NCBI GenBank assembly: GCA_004297485.1
Contig: SCTM01000041.1
Span: forward strand, 1-64,000
Length of the DNA stretch: 64,000 nucleotides
From: Rhodospirillaceae bacterium
GTDB lineage: Bacteria; Pseudomonadota; Alphaproteobacteria; Rhodospirillales; Rhodospirillaceae
Direction of reading: 5' to 3'
The position numbers were made by a program, and so were the translations under genes. Positions 1 to 8,559 of the stretch are shown here, piece by piece. Positions within the stretch are counted from its first letter, which is position 1; each line of letters begins with the position of its first letter. The notes beneath the pieces were generated by a model, which ran no database searches, was not told the DNA's origin, and saw only the letters and a program-made list of their open reading frames with translations.

Positions 1-72
1 CGCATGGGCCCGGCCGAGCCCGGCGGCGGCGCCAGTGACGATGGCAACACGACCCTCGAAGCTGATCCCCAT
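1..72 (-). CDS. SDR-family dehydrogenase, N-terminal fragment (runs off the left edge)
   Basis: Only the first 24 codons are present; the gene continues beyond the left edge. The start is an ATG read on the minus strand at 70-72, preceded by a G-rich Shine-Dalgarno-like stretch. The peptide carries the classical short-chain dehydrogenase cofactor loop TGAAAGLG at residues 13-20 after a hydrophobic beta strand, followed by GRAHA, a form common in the dehydrogenase part of peroxisomal multifunctional enzyme 2. It is divergent from a MaoC-type hydratase, the other half of that enzyme, so a 3-hydroxyacyl-CoA dehydrogenase role is a reasonable inference. The catalytic Tyr-Lys region is outside the window. 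Confidence 0.8.
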   Translation of the reverse strand, partial: MGISFEGRVAIVTGAAAGLGRAHA

Positions 73-404
73 GGGTCCCCCCGCTATTGGACAAAAAATC
101 GAAGCAGCGTCCGCCATCGTGCGAACGCCGCGCTCACCTCTGGTAATTGACTCCGTCGATCACATTCAAGCTGCCGACCGGTGTGTAGGCGACATTCTGC
201 ACATATGAGATTTCTGTGACGCGGTCATCCATCTGGCACCCAAGCAGCGCAGGCCGAAAAGCGGCCGCATTTGACGGCATGCCTTCCGCACCTTGGCACC
301 CCCGGCTTATATTCGCTATTGCTCGACCCATCAATTATTGGCAGAGGGAAAGGGCTGGCGCGAGCATATGAGGCCGCGCGGGCGGCTGGACGTCAGGATC
401 ATCA
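73..404. other. Divergent intergenic region between SDR and MaoC genes
   Basis: This 332-base gap separates two divergent genes and should hold both promoters. It contains one copy of the recurring IclR-type element (198-212) and a weaker CATATGAG half-site near 365-372. I see no convincing small gene; the short open frames here have no family signature. Confidence 0.5.
198..212. promoter_or_regulatory. Putative IclR-type operator, degenerate copy
   Basis: The sequence TGCACATATGAGATT matches 12 of 15 positions of the perfect palindrome found upstream of the IclR gene (core ATCACATATGTGAT at 5920-5933). It lies between divergent SDR and MaoC genes, where an operator for both would be expected. 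Assignment to the IclR protein is inference. Confidence 0.45.
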
Positions 405-1280
405 ATGAAGATCGACCTTGCGCAAATTCAGGACCTGATGCGGGCCGAACCGCAGATTCTGCCGTTCAGTTACGACAGCAAGGACGCGATCCTTTACGCC
501 CTTGGCGTCGGCTACGGGCAGGACCCGCTTGATGAGCGCGAACTCCCCTTTGTCTACGAACGCGGTCTCCGGGTGGCGCCGACAATCGTGACGGTACTGG
601 GGGGAGGCGGGCAGGTCCCCAACGTATTCCTCCGCATGGGTCTCGACCTCAGCCAGATTCTCCACGGAGAGGAGAGCATTGAAATCCATCGGCCCCTGCC
701 CACATCCGGCCGCATGGTCCGCGAAATCCGCCTCACCCAGGTGTTCGACAAGGGCCGCGATAAGGGTGCGGTGATCTATACGCAGAGCATACTGCGCGAT
801 CAGGACAACGGCGCGGCCATCGCGACCATCGAACGGTCGGCAGTCGCGCGCGCCGATGGCGGATTCGGCGGCTCCTCGGCGGGGCAGCCCCCGCCCCACC
901 CAATCCCCGACCGCGCGCCCGATTTCGAAGTCGCGCTGCCCACCGCACCGTCGCAGGCGCTGCTCTACAGGTTGAGCGGCGACCTCAACCCGTTGCACGT
1001 CGACCCCGCTTTCGCCCGCAAGGTCGGTTTCCCCCGGCCGATCCTGCACGGCCTCTGCACCTACGGCATCACCTGCCGCGCCGTGCTTCAAGCCGTCGCC
1101 GACCTGGACGCAAGCCGGTTGAAAGCGCACGCCGCCCGGTTTTCGGCACCCGTCTTTCCGGGCGAGACGATCGTCACGCACATCTGGAAGGACGGCGATA
1201 CGATCTCGTTCACGGCCAGCGTACGCGAGCGGCCGGGAACGGTCGTGATTCGTAATGGGCGCTCGATTGTGTCAACGTGA
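405..1280 (+). CDS. MaoC-like (R)-specific enoyl-CoA hydratase, double hotdog
   Basis: A 291-residue protein with the length and layout of hydratase 2: a degenerate N-terminal hotdog half (about residues 15-150) and a catalytic C-terminal hotdog half (about 170-290). The hydratase-2 signature is clear at residues 188-216, with the catalytic pair D193 and H198 inside YRLSGDLNPLH and the PILHG turn after it. Such enzymes add water to trans-2-enoyl-CoA to give the (R)-3-hydroxy product; relatives act on bulky steroid side-chain CoA esters. The ATG at 405 follows an AGGA six bases upstream. It is the first gene of a short operon with the crotonase 31 bases downstream and is divergent from an SDR dehydrogenase, suggesting a split MFE-2. 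Confidence 0.9.
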   Translation: MKIDLAQIQDLMRAEPQILPFSYDSKDAILYALGVGYGQDPLDERELPFVYERGLRVAPTIVTVLGGGGQVPNVFLRMGLDLSQILHGEESIEIHRPLPTSGRMVREIRLTQVFDKGRDKGAVIYTQSILRDQDNGAAIATIERSAVARADGGFGGSSAGQPPPHPIPDRAPDFEVALPTAPSQALLYRLSGDLNPLHVDPAFARKVGFPRPILHGLCTYGITCRAVLQAVADLDASRLKAHAARFSAPVFPGETIVTHIWKDGDTISFTASVRERPGTVVIRNGRSIVST

Positions 1281-1311
1281 CGGGCGCCGAGATCGCAAGA
1301 AGGAATTGCCG

Positions 1312-2133
1312 ATGACGCAGGCGCTGAACCCGCGATACGACAAATATCGCCATCTTAGGCTGTCGCATAACGGCGGCGTACTGACGATCACGCTCTCCAA
1401 CCCGGGCAAGAAGAACGCGTGTACGCCCGAGATGGGATACGAGTTGAGCCTTATCTGGGACGACGTGGCGCTGGATTCGCAGGTCAAGATCGTGGTCATC
1501 ACGGGCGATGGCCAGGACTTCTGTGCCGGCGTGGACATGAGCGACCAGAAACGCAAGTTCGCCGCCGAGCGAGAAGGCGGACCCGTCCACCCCACCACCC
1601 GCCGGGCGCGGCACCTCATCATGAGCATTCTGGAGTGCGAGAAGCCCGTCATCGCCAAGGTGCGTGGTGCCGCTTACGGCATGGGCGTCAACATCGCGCT
1701 CGCCTGCGACATGGTGTTCGCCGCGCAGGGTGCGCGCCTATGCGATTCCCACGTCAAAGCGGGAATGGTGGCTGGCGACGGTGGCATCCTCCTGTGGCCG
1801 TTGGCGATCGGCTTTCATCGCGCCAAGCAGTATCTCATGACCGGCGAGCCGCTGACGGCCGAGAAGGCCGAGCAAATCGGTCTCATCAACAAATGCCTGC
1901 CCGACGATCAACTCGACGCGCAGGTGCAGGAAATGGCCGAGCGGCTGATGGCACTGCCACCACATGCGGTGAACTACACGAAGGTTGCGTTGAACGTCGC
2001 GCTCAAGCAGATGACCGCGAGTGCCTTCGAGGCTTCGCTCGCTTACGAGGTATACACGATGGGCACGGACGATTTCAAAGAGGCCACCACGGCCTTCCTT
2101 GAGAAGCGTCCACCCCTCTACAAGGGCCGCTGA
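1312..2133 (+). CDS. Enoyl-CoA hydratase/isomerase (crotonase) family protein
   Basis: A 273-residue crotonase-fold protein, assumed cytoplasmic. The oxyanion-hole segments are present (FCAGVDM at about 70-76 and GAAYGMG at 119-125), and the C-terminus ends in the common KRPP-YKGR type tail. The two hydratase glutamates of rat mitochondrial ECH are not conserved: the first position falls at Val/Asn 126-127 and the second at His147 in a DSHVKAGMVAGDGG segment. That pattern suggests an isomerase, hydrolase or specialised lyase rather than a standard hydratase. The ATG at 1312 follows AAGGA; a longer frame begins upstream but overlaps the MaoC gene. It probably forms an operon with the hydratase and is convergent with the thiolase, with only four bases between stops. 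Confidence 0.88.
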   Translation: MTQALNPRYDKYRHLRLSHNGGVLTITLSNPGKKNACTPEMGYELSLIWDDVALDSQVKIVVITGDGQDFCAGVDMSDQKRKFAAEREGGPVHPTTRRARHLIMSILECEKPVIAKVRGAAYGMGVNIALACDMVFAAQGARLCDSHVKAGMVAGDGGILLWPLAIGFHRAKQYLMTGEPLTAEKAEQIGLINKCLPDDQLDAQVQEMAERLMALPPHAVNYTKVALNVALKQMTASAFEASLAYEVYTMGTDDFKEATTAFLEKRPPLYKGR

Positions 2134-2137
2134 TGCC

Positions 2138-3343
2138 TCAGGCGCCCGCGGCGCCGATGATCGTGATCGAACTGACGTTCTGGCTCGGCATACCACCCAG
2201 GTTATGAGATAGCGCCAGGCTCGGCGGCGTCTTGCGTTGACGTTCGCCCGCGCGGCCCAGAATTTGCAAATAGTTCTCATAGATCATGCGCAGCCCCGAG
2301 GCGCCGATGGGGTGGCCGAAGCACTTCAGTCCGCCGTCAATCTGGCAGGGGATCTTGCCGTCGGCGTCGAACAGACCATCGAGAACATCCTTCACCGCCC
2401 CGCCCTCGGTGCTGAGCCCGATGTCCTCCATGGTCACCAACTCGGTGATCGAAAAGCAGTCGTGCACCTCCGTGAGCGAGATTTGCGCGCGCGGCTTGTC
2501 AATGCCCGCCTCCTTGTAGGCACGCTTGGCAGCAATGCGCGTGGTGTGGACATAGCTACCATCCCAGCCCATGCCCTGCAGTTCCCAGCCGTTCGAGACT
2601 GAAATCTGCAGCGCCTTGACTGTTACCATCTCCTTCTTGCCAAGGCTCCGCGCGATCTCGGGCGTGGTGACGATCGCGCAGGCGGCCCCATCGGAGACGC
2701 CGCAGCAGTCATACAGCCCGAGCGGCTCGGCGATAATTGGCGCGCTGATCGCCTGCTCCTCGGTGATCCTATTGCGCAGGTGTGCCTTGGGATTGCGCGC
2801 ACCGTTCTCGTGGCTCTTGACCGAGACGTGAGCCATTGCGCGCTTGAGGTCATCGGCGCCGATCCTGTGACGCGCACGATAGGCGCCCGCGAGCTGGGCA
2901 AAATATCCAGGCGCCGAGCCGATCACGTTGCTCATGTCCCAGGCCGGCCCGCGGCTGCGCACGGGCAGACCACCGTAGCCCGTGTCCTTTAACTTCTCGA
3001 CGCCCATCGCCAGCGCGACGTCGCACGCTCCGCTTGCCACCGCATAGACGGCGCCGCGGAAACTCTCCGTGCCCGAGGCACAGTAGTTCTCCACCTTGGT
3101 GACGGCGATGTTCGGCAGCCGCAGCGCGATCGACATCGGAATGCCGCTGGGTCCGACGTTCTGGGTGTCGAAACCGACGCCCAGCCACGCGGCTTCGATG
3201 GCAGCGGCTTCGACGCCCGCATCCTTCAGCGCTTCGTCGAACGCTTCGACCATCAGACTGGCCGCGTCGTCGTTCCAGCGTTCGCCGAAACGGGCACACC
3301 CCATACCGAGAATTGCGACTTTGTCCTTGATGCCCGATGCCAC
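2138..3343 (-). CDS. SCP2/lipid-transfer-type thiolase
   Basis: A 401-residue thiolase of the SCP-x class, which cleaves 3-ketoacyl-CoA, often with branched or sterol side chains. The nucleophilic cysteine is C88 in NYCASG; the histidines expected near the active site are seen in EVHDCFSI and GHPIGASG. As usual for this class, the last motif is HNLGGMP rather than the CxG of degradative thiolases. The start is GTG at 3343 with AGGAG upstream. It is nine bases downstream of the HMG-CoA-synthase/OB-fold fusion, and the two are very likely translated from one transcript with the IclR gene. A physical complex between thiolase and OB-fold partner is plausible from known DUF35 systems. Confidence 0.9.
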   Translation of the reverse strand: MASGIKDKVAILGMGCARFGERWNDDAASLMVEAFDEALKDAGVEAAAIEAAWLGVGFDTQNVGPSGIPMSIALRLPNIAVTKVENYCASGTESFRGAVYAVASGACDVALAMGVEKLKDTGYGGLPVRSRGPAWDMSNVIGSAPGYFAQLAGAYRARHRIGADDLKRAMAHVSVKSHENGARNPKAHLRNRITEEQAISAPIIAEPLGLYDCCGVSDGAACAIVTTPEIARSLGKKEMVTVKALQISVSNGWELQGMGWDGSYVHTTRIAAKRAYKEAGIDKPRAQISLTEVHDCFSITELVTMEDIGLSTEGGAVKDVLDGLFDADGKIPCQIDGGLKCFGHPIGASGLRMIYENYLQILGRAGERQRKTPPSLALSHNLGGMPSQNVSSITIIGAAGA

Positions 3344-3352
3344 TGTCCGCTC

Positions 3353-4834
3353 CTATTCCGCCGCCTGTGCCGCGTCCGCTCCGCCGACCGCGAGATAGTC
3401 GGGCGTCGCCTTCCAGAAATAATGGGTGAAACCGCGCAGCGTATCGCGCGCCTTGACCCTGAACATCATTCGCATGGGCGTGCCGATTTCGATGCGCTCG
3501 GGATCGACGTCGACGAACTCCGCGGTCATCCGCCCACCGCCTTCGAATTCGATCGCGCCATAACAACACGGCGGGTCGGGGCTATAGGTAAGACTGTCCG
3601 CGGTGAAGGTCACGACACGGGCCTGGCGGTCCGCCAACGGGTGGGGTTCCTGCGGCCCGGCCTCGCCGACGGTCTCGCCGACCATCAGCGACGTGGGCGG
3701 ATATTGGACAGCGCCTGTCTGTGGATTTCGCACGCCGACCAGCCCAAACACCGCCCTGCGGTTCCGATAGAGCACCGTGAGCGGCGTCTTTTGATCGAAC
3801 TCGGCGCGCATCCCGCTCTCGAGTTCAAGCTCCCCCTTGAGCGCCAAATAGCGGACATAGTTGTTCTCGGGCCTGCGCCGCGCAAGCCAACCCGATACGC
3901 CGAGGCCGCCGACCGCGGGCTTCCCGGTGGCACGGAAGACAAGCACGTCGCAGCCGGCGCCGAAACTGACCACCAGAATGGTTTCACCGGCCTTTGCCCG
4001 CTCCAGCGCGTGGACGAGCATAAGCAAAGGGTGGGTGGCGCCTGAGTCGCCCATTTGGTCCATCAATGCATCGACCACGCGGTCTGGTGGGATGCCCACG
4101 GCCCGGGCCATGGCGGCATTGACGCCGCGCATGGGCGTGGCGGCGATGAAGTGATCGACCGCATCGGCCGCGATGCCGACAACTTTCAGCGCGTCGCGGA
4201 TTGCAGAGACCACGATTTTTCCGTAGCCGTCGTCGCGGACCCAGCGTGGCTCCCAACTGTAATCATAGCGCCGGCCCTCGGCGCGGAAGTGATCGACGAA
4301 GTCGATCGCCACCGTGTGCGTGCCCAATAACTCTGCGGCGAGATTGTCGCCGCCAACCAGCAGGGCCGCAGCGCCATCGGCGCTGGTCAGCTCGGTCTCC
4401 GAGCCCGGCTTGGCGTTCCGCTTTTCCGAAGCCATGCAAAGCGTGCGGTGTCCAGCCCGGGCGAGGTCGAGCGCTTCGATCAGCGCGCTCGTCCCCGCAC
4501 GCTGGCTCCCGCACAGGTCGAGCACGCCGACCGCATCGGGCAGGTTCAGCGCCTCTTTGACGATGCCCGCGTTCTGGCGGTCAGCGAACGGATGGCTGGT
4601 CGACGCGAGCAGCACCTTGGACACCGCAGCGCGATCATGACCGGTCAGCGCGTCGCGCGCCGCCTCCACCGCCATGGTGATCGCATCTTCGTCCCAATTG
4701 GCAAAGGCCTTCTCGCCCTTCGCCAGCGTTTTCAGCCCCGGTGCAAACCAGGCGTGGGCGTCTGCCGCCGACCTGCGCTGCAACCTACGGCATGGCACAT
4801 ACGCTCCGGCGCCGACAATCCCAACCAACCCCAT
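3353..4834 (-). CDS. HMG-CoA-synthase-like ketosynthase fused to OB-fold (DUF35) domain
   Basis: A 493-residue two-domain protein. Residues 1 to about 330 form a KAS III/HMG-CoA-synthase-like thiolase fold with C108 in LDLCGSQ at the nucleophile position. Residues about 345-490 resemble a DUF35 OB-fold domain, which usually starts with a four-cysteine zinc ribbon. Here the ribbon position reads GLVGVRNPQTGAVQYP, so the expected cysteines are gone. Related two-gene complexes channel acyl-CoA between a thiolase and an HMG-CoA synthase; the adjacent SCP2 thiolase fits that arrangement. The ATG at 4834 has GGAGCG just upstream. The exact reaction is not known. Confidence 0.8.
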   Translation of the reverse strand: MGLVGIVGAGAYVPCRRLQRRSAADAHAWFAPGLKTLAKGEKAFANWDEDAITMAVEAARDALTGHDRAAVSKVLLASTSHPFADRQNAGIVKEALNLPDAVGVLDLCGSQRAGTSALIEALDLARAGHRTLCMASEKRNAKPGSETELTSADGAAALLVGGDNLAAELLGTHTVAIDFVDHFRAEGRRYDYSWEPRWVRDDGYGKIVVSAIRDALKVVGIAADAVDHFIAATPMRGVNAAMARAVGIPPDRVVDALMDQMGDSGATHPLLMLVHALERAKAGETILVVSFGAGCDVLVFRATGKPAVGGLGVSGWLARRRPENNYVRYLALKGELELESGMRAEFDQKTPLTVLYRNRRAVFGLVGVRNPQTGAVQYPPTSLMVGETVGEAGPQEPHPLADRQARVVTFTADSLTYSPDPPCCYGAIEFEGGGRMTAEFVDVDPERIEIGTPMRMMFRVKARDTLRGFTHYFWKATPDYLAVGGADAAQAAE

Positions 4835-4889
4835 CGCTCCATTTCTCCTTGCGCTTGCGCTTCTTTTGTCAACCCAGGGAGCCCCGACA

Positions 4890-5816
4890 TCACTGCGCGC
4901 GGCGCCTATATTCCGCGCTCATCGCCAGCGCCGGTCCCTGCGGCCGATTGTTGATGCCGCCATTGAACGTGTCGCCGGAGCGGACAGATGCTTTCGCTTG
5001 CCCGTTCCCCTGCCGTGCCTCGGCGCCGGCATAGCGATTGATCGCGGCCTTCAAGTAGCCGGCCAGTTCACGCTCGCGCTCGCGCATCACTTGGCTGATC
5101 CCGCCGATTCCGATCGCAAGCGGCCGCTGCCCCGCAATCGGCGGCAGCGGCGCGGCAAGCATGCCGGCGCCGGGTGTGATGCTGTCGGTGTTGAACGCGT
5201 AACCTTTGCGGCGGACCTCCGCGATCTTTTTCAACAGCTCCGCGCGCGCGACAATCTTATCGGGTGCGGACTCGGCGTTGATCCGGTGCAGCAGCGCGGT
5301 GATCTTGCGATCATCGAGCGTGCTCAAAATAGCGTGACCCGCCCCGGATCGCGCGAGGGGTCGGGTGGTGCCGAGCGTCACGTGAAGACGCGCGCGACTG
5401 ATCGCTTGGACAACATAGATATACTGGCACTCTATCCCGATCCGCCCGATCAAAACGATCGTGTCGCGGGTCTGCTGGTTGAGTTCCTTCATGATCTGGA
5501 TCAATGGTCCGTCCTGCACGAAGTTGCGGTCGACCCAGCTTCCCAGCAGTGCAACCCGGCTCGAGGTGATATAAGTGCGCGCCCGCAGACCCTGGTCCAG
5601 GTAACCCATGCTCGCCATCGTCCGCAGCAGCATGGATGCGCTGGACTGCGGATAGTTCAGCGCGTTGGCCACCTCCATTACCGTGGCTTCGCGCTGGATG
5701 TCGGCGAAAAATTCAAGCACTTCAAGTACGCGCGTCGCCGACTTCACGACACGCGCCGGCAGTTCCGGGCGGGACGAAATCCGGCCCTTCAGATCGATGT
5801 CGGATCGGATACTCAT
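4890..5816 (-). CDS. IclR-family transcriptional regulator
   Basis: A 308-residue regulator with an N-terminal winged helix-turn-helix (about residues 20-90, with PQSSASMLLRTMASMGYL as recognition region) and an IclR effector-binding domain (about 105-255). The chosen ATG at 5816 follows GGAGGCGG; a longer frame to 5858 lacks a better ribosome site. The tail after residue 260 is polar and probably disordered. It heads a minus-strand group with the ketosynthase/OB-fold fusion and the SCP2 thiolase. A perfect 16-base palindrome sits about 100 bases upstream, consistent with autoregulation, and similar sites recur before other genes of the island. The ligand is probably a pathway CoA ester or acid, but this is inference. 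Confidence 0.92.
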   Translation of the reverse strand: MSIRSDIDLKGRISSRPELPARVVKSATRVLEVLEFFADIQREATVMEVANALNYPQSSASMLLRTMASMGYLDQGLRARTYITSSRVALLGSWVDRNFVQDGPLIQIMKELNQQTRDTIVLIGRIGIECQYIYVVQAISRARLHVTLGTTRPLARSGAGHAILSTLDDRKITALLHRINAESAPDKIVARAELLKKIAEVRRKGYAFNTDSITPGAGMLAAPLPPIAGQRPLAIGIGGISQVMRERERELAGYLKAAINRYAGAEARQGNGQAKASVRSGDTFNGGINNRPQGPALAMSAEYRRRAQ

Positions 5817-5918
5817 TGTGCCGCCTCCTTGCGCCTCGCGACCTGCGCCGCTGCGCAAATACGCCGGCTTTTCGCGGGCGACGCTATCACACGCCCTGAG
5901 GGCCCGGAACGGCAGCTA

Positions 5919-5934
5919 ATCACATATGTGATTG
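5919..5934. promoter_or_regulatory. Perfect palindromic operator upstream of IclR gene
   Basis: AATCACATATGTGATT is a perfect 16-base palindrome. It lies between the stop of the CoA-transferase and the start of the IclR gene, both on the minus strand, so it is placed to control the IclR transcript. It defines the consensus used for the other sites at 198, 8469, 10024, 12689 and 21002. Confidence 0.75.
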
Positions 5935-5937
5935 ACG

Positions 5938-5949
5938 TCACAAGTGTGA
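5938..5949. promoter_or_regulatory. Second adjacent inverted repeat upstream of IclR gene
   Basis: TCACAAGTGTGA, an inverted repeat with arms TCACA/TGTGA, sits four bases from the perfect palindrome at 5919-5934 and shares its half-site. Tandem sites of this kind are common for IclR proteins, which bind as dimers of dimers. Confidence 0.55.
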
Positions 5950-5955
5950 TGGGCT

Positions 5956-7197
5956 TCATCCAGAGGTTGCGGCAGCGATTTCAGCCGGCTGCTCGCGCCA
6001 CGTGCCGATCACACCAAGCGCCTCGAGCCGTGCGATTTCCTCCGGAGCGTAGTCCAAGGCTTGCAGGATTTCGGCACTGTGCTCGCCGATCATGGGCGGA
6101 CGTGTGCGGATCTCGCCGGGGGTTTTGGAAAGCCACAGTTGCGGCCCCGCGGCCGGCGCGGGCTTGGCGATCCCGGGGAAGTGCAGACGGCGCAGCATGC
6201 CGGTCTCGGTGATGTGCGCGTCCTCCAAGACTTCCTGAGGGGAAAGAACGGGCGCAGCCGGAATCCGCGCCCGCTCCAGCGCTTCCACGCATTCGGCCAC
6301 GCCACGTTCGCCGCACCATTGTTCCATGCGTTGGTTTATCGCGTCGGGGTTGTTGCCGCGGCTGATGTCGTCCTTATAGCGGGGGTCGTTGAGCCAGCGT
6401 TGTTCGTCGCCCACCAGGCGGGCCCAGCGGCGGTACACTGGATTGGTGGCCGCCTGAACGATCAGCCAGCCATCGCGGGCCCTGAAGACGCCCGAAGGTG
6501 CCGACGTCTGCGAGCGATTGCTATTGGCGGTGCGGAATTCGCCCAATACGCCTTGATCCATGAGGAAGGCGCTCGCGAACATGAGCGCGGTCTTGAGCAG
6601 GCACCCTTCGACGATCTGGCCTTCACCGGTCTGATCGCGGTGTCGCAGCGCGATGAGAATACCGACGGCCGAGGCTAACGCGGTTCCGAAATCGGTGTAT
6701 TGCGCGGCGGCCTTCACCGGTTGACCGTCGCCGGTTCCATTCAGCCATATCCCGCCCGACATTGCCTGGGCCACGCCGTCGAATCCCACACGCGGGGCGT
6801 AAGGACCGGTATGGCCGAAGGTCGACATGGTCGCCAGGATAATGTCGGGCTTCACCAACTTGAGGCTCTCATAGTCCAGTCCGAGCTTGGGCAGCGCATC
6901 CCAAGGAAGGTTGGCGATCACCACGTCTGCGGTCGCCACCAACCGGTTCATGACCTCGCGCCCCTCCGGCGTGGTCGGGTCGAGCGCCAGCGAGCGCTTG
7001 TTCCGATTGTGCTGCAGGAACATCGGACCTTCGCCGGTTTCCGCCAGATGCGCACCGACGAAGCGATCCTCGCCGCCGGTGATCCGTTCGACGCGGATCA
7101 CCTCGGCGCCAAATTCGGCGAGAACGCAGGCGCAATAGGGCCCGGCGATAAAGCGCCCGAAGTCCAACACCCGAATGTCCTTAAGCACACCGCCCAC
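5956..7197 (-). CDS. Family III (CaiB/BaiF) CoA-transferase
   Basis: A roughly 413-residue class III CoA-transferase, which moves CoA between acyl donors and free acids. The N-terminus shows the standard LKDIRVLDFGRFIAGPYC opening and the DLGAEVIRVE-type strand; the mid-section holds GFDGVAQAMSGG, where the aspartate corresponds to the catalytic residue that carries the acyl anhydride. I chose GTG at 7197, which follows AAAGG with seven bases spacing; an in-frame TTG at 7212 is the alternative. It lies 36 bases downstream of an acyl-CoA dehydrogenase. Substrate cannot be read from sequence; the context suggests recycling CoA onto a carboxylic intermediate. Confidence 0.9.
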   Translation of the reverse strand: MGGVLKDIRVLDFGRFIAGPYCACVLAEFGAEVIRVERITGGEDRFVGAHLAETGEGPMFLQHNRNKRSLALDPTTPEGREVMNRLVATADVVIANLPWDALPKLGLDYESLKLVKPDIILATMSTFGHTGPYAPRVGFDGVAQAMSGGIWLNGTGDGQPVKAAAQYTDFGTALASAVGILIALRHRDQTGEGQIVEGCLLKTALMFASAFLMDQGVLGEFRTANSNRSQTSAPSGVFRARDGWLIVQAATNPVYRRWARLVGDEQRWLNDPRYKDDISRGNNPDAINQRMEQWCGERGVAECVEALERARIPAAPVLSPQEVLEDAHITETGMLRRLHFPGIAKPAPAAGPQLWLSKTPGEIRTRPPMIGEHSAEILQALDYAPEEIARLEALGVIGTWREQPAEIAAATSG

Positions 7198-7233
7198 AGA
7201 TCGACCTTTCAATCCGGAAATCCGACGCTCGAC

Positions 7234-8391
7234 TTACTTCATGAGATTGCGGGCAATGACCCACTTATGAATTTCGGTCGGGCCATCGTAGATCCTCATG
7301 ACGCGCACCTTGCTCGACAACGCATGCAAAACCAGTTCCTTGGTCATGCCCATGGCGCCGAATGTCTGCATGGCGGCATCGACGGTTTCATAGGCCATTT
7401 CGGTGGCGAAATACTTGATCATCGATATTTCTTGCCGGACATCGCGCCCCTGATCGAGCTTCCAGGCGCAGTCGTATGTCATCAGTCGCGCCGCATGAAT
7501 GCGTGTCGCGGCTTCGGCCACCCACCATTGGATTGCTTGGCGTTCGGACAGCGGCTTGCCGAAAGTCGTGCGCTGGGGCGCGTATTCGCAGATCATGTCG
7601 AGCGCGCGCTGCGCGATGCCAATGCTCCAGGCCGCAATCTCGATACGGCGGGTGCCGAGCCGCAACTGCATCGGCGCGAAGCCCTCGCCCAGCTTGCCCA
7701 GCAGCTTCCAACCCTCGACACGACAATCCTCGAGCGCAATCTCGTAGGTATAGGCACCGCCAATCATCTCGATTTTGCGCAAGACGTTGAAGCCGGGCGT
7801 ATTGCGATCGACGATGAAGGCGGAGATACCCCCGCGCGTGCCCTTCGCCTTATCGGTGACCGCCATGACGATGGTGAAGTCAGACTCGGCCGCCCGTGTG
7901 ATCCAGATCTTACGGCCGTTGATGATCCAACCATCGCCGTCCCGCTCGGCGCGCGTGATCATTCCTGCCGGGTCTGCGCCCGCATTCGGCTCGGAGATCG
8001 CGATGGCCGACGTGACCTCGCCGCGCGCATAGGGTTCGAGATAGGTCCGGCGTTGGCGATCGTCGACCGTCGCCACCAGCATCCGCAGGTTGGGGCTGTC
8101 GGGCGGCAGAATATAGGGAGTAATCGTGCGCCCAAGCTGCTCCTTGACGCCGACCAGCGCCGTCATCGGCAGGTTTGCGCCGCCATATTCCTCCGGCGCG
8201 TCGAGCCCCCAAAGCCCAAGGCTGCGCGCCTTGGCATCGAGCTGCTCACGGGCTTCGGAGGGCAGCGTCAGCCCCATCCCGCTCGCCTCGCGCTGTAACG
8301 CAAGGGCCTCTAGCGGCATGAGATCCTTCGCGACGAACTTCGCCGCAAGATCCCCTATCATGCGGTGTTCGACACTGAGTTCGAAATCCAT
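7234..8391 (-). CDS. Acyl-CoA dehydrogenase (FadE type)
   Basis: A 385-residue FAD-dependent acyl-CoA dehydrogenase with the three-domain layout: N-terminal helices, central beta domain with AIAISEPNAGADPAG and the NGRKIWITRA strand, and C-terminal helical domain ending IYDGPTEIHKW. The Y(D/E)G position normally supplies the catalytic carboxylate in medium-chain enzymes; here it is Asp, while the paralogue at 22754-23911 has Glu. The ATG at 8391 follows a GTGGAAG ribosome site. It is co-directional with the CoA-transferase. A copy of the IclR-type element is 80 bases upstream. Confidence 0.92.
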   Translation of the reverse strand: MDFELSVEHRMIGDLAAKFVAKDLMPLEALALQREASGMGLTLPSEAREQLDAKARSLGLWGLDAPEEYGGANLPMTALVGVKEQLGRTITPYILPPDSPNLRMLVATVDDRQRRTYLEPYARGEVTSAIAISEPNAGADPAGMITRAERDGDGWIINGRKIWITRAAESDFTIVMAVTDKAKGTRGGISAFIVDRNTPGFNVLRKIEMIGGAYTYEIALEDCRVEGWKLLGKLGEGFAPMQLRLGTRRIEIAAWSIGIAQRALDMICEYAPQRTTFGKPLSERQAIQWWVAEAATRIHAARLMTYDCAWKLDQGRDVRQEISMIKYFATEMAYETVDAAMQTFGAMGMTKELVLHALSSKVRVMRIYDGPTEIHKWVIARNLMK

Positions 8392-8468
8392 CTTCCACCC
8401 TGATCACCTGACTCGCGTCCCGACCCTTAGTTCGATGCGCGGCCGAGGTCCACTTGTTCAGGCCTGAT

Positions 8469-8482
8469 TTCACATATGGGAT
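8469..8482. promoter_or_regulatory. Putative IclR-type operator
   Basis: TTCACATATGGGAT matches 12 of 14 bases of the palindrome ATCACATATGTGAT. It lies in the 168-base gap between the Rieske gene and the acyl-CoA dehydrogenase. A second inverted repeat overlaps it: TATGGGAT at 8475-8482 and ATCCCATA at 8499-8506. A GCGGCG-rich low-complexity run follows at about 8515-8540. Confidence 0.5.
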
Positions 8483-8559
8483 ATGGTGCCTTCGCTTCAT
8501 CCCATACGGACGTTGCGCGGCGGCGCGGCGGCGCGGCGGCAAAAGGGGCGCACATTTGC

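Noticed and set aside
402..1181. A 259-codon open frame on the minus strand
   Set aside because: It is a shadow of the MaoC hydratase, which has clear catalytic residues.
4674..6212. A 512-codon open frame on the plus strand
   Set aside because: It is antisense to the ketosynthase/OB-fold fusion, IclR and CoA-transferase genes, has no family signature, and is rich in Arg, Ala and Pro as expected of high-GC shadow frames.
6700..8298. A 532-codon open frame on the plus strand
   Set aside because: It lies opposite the CoA-transferase and acyl-CoA dehydrogenase genes, whose motifs are clear, and its own protein has no recognisable domain.
8515..8540. GCGGCG-rich run considered as a regulatory repeat
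   Set aside because: Simple low-complexity sequence in a high-GC genome with no further structure.
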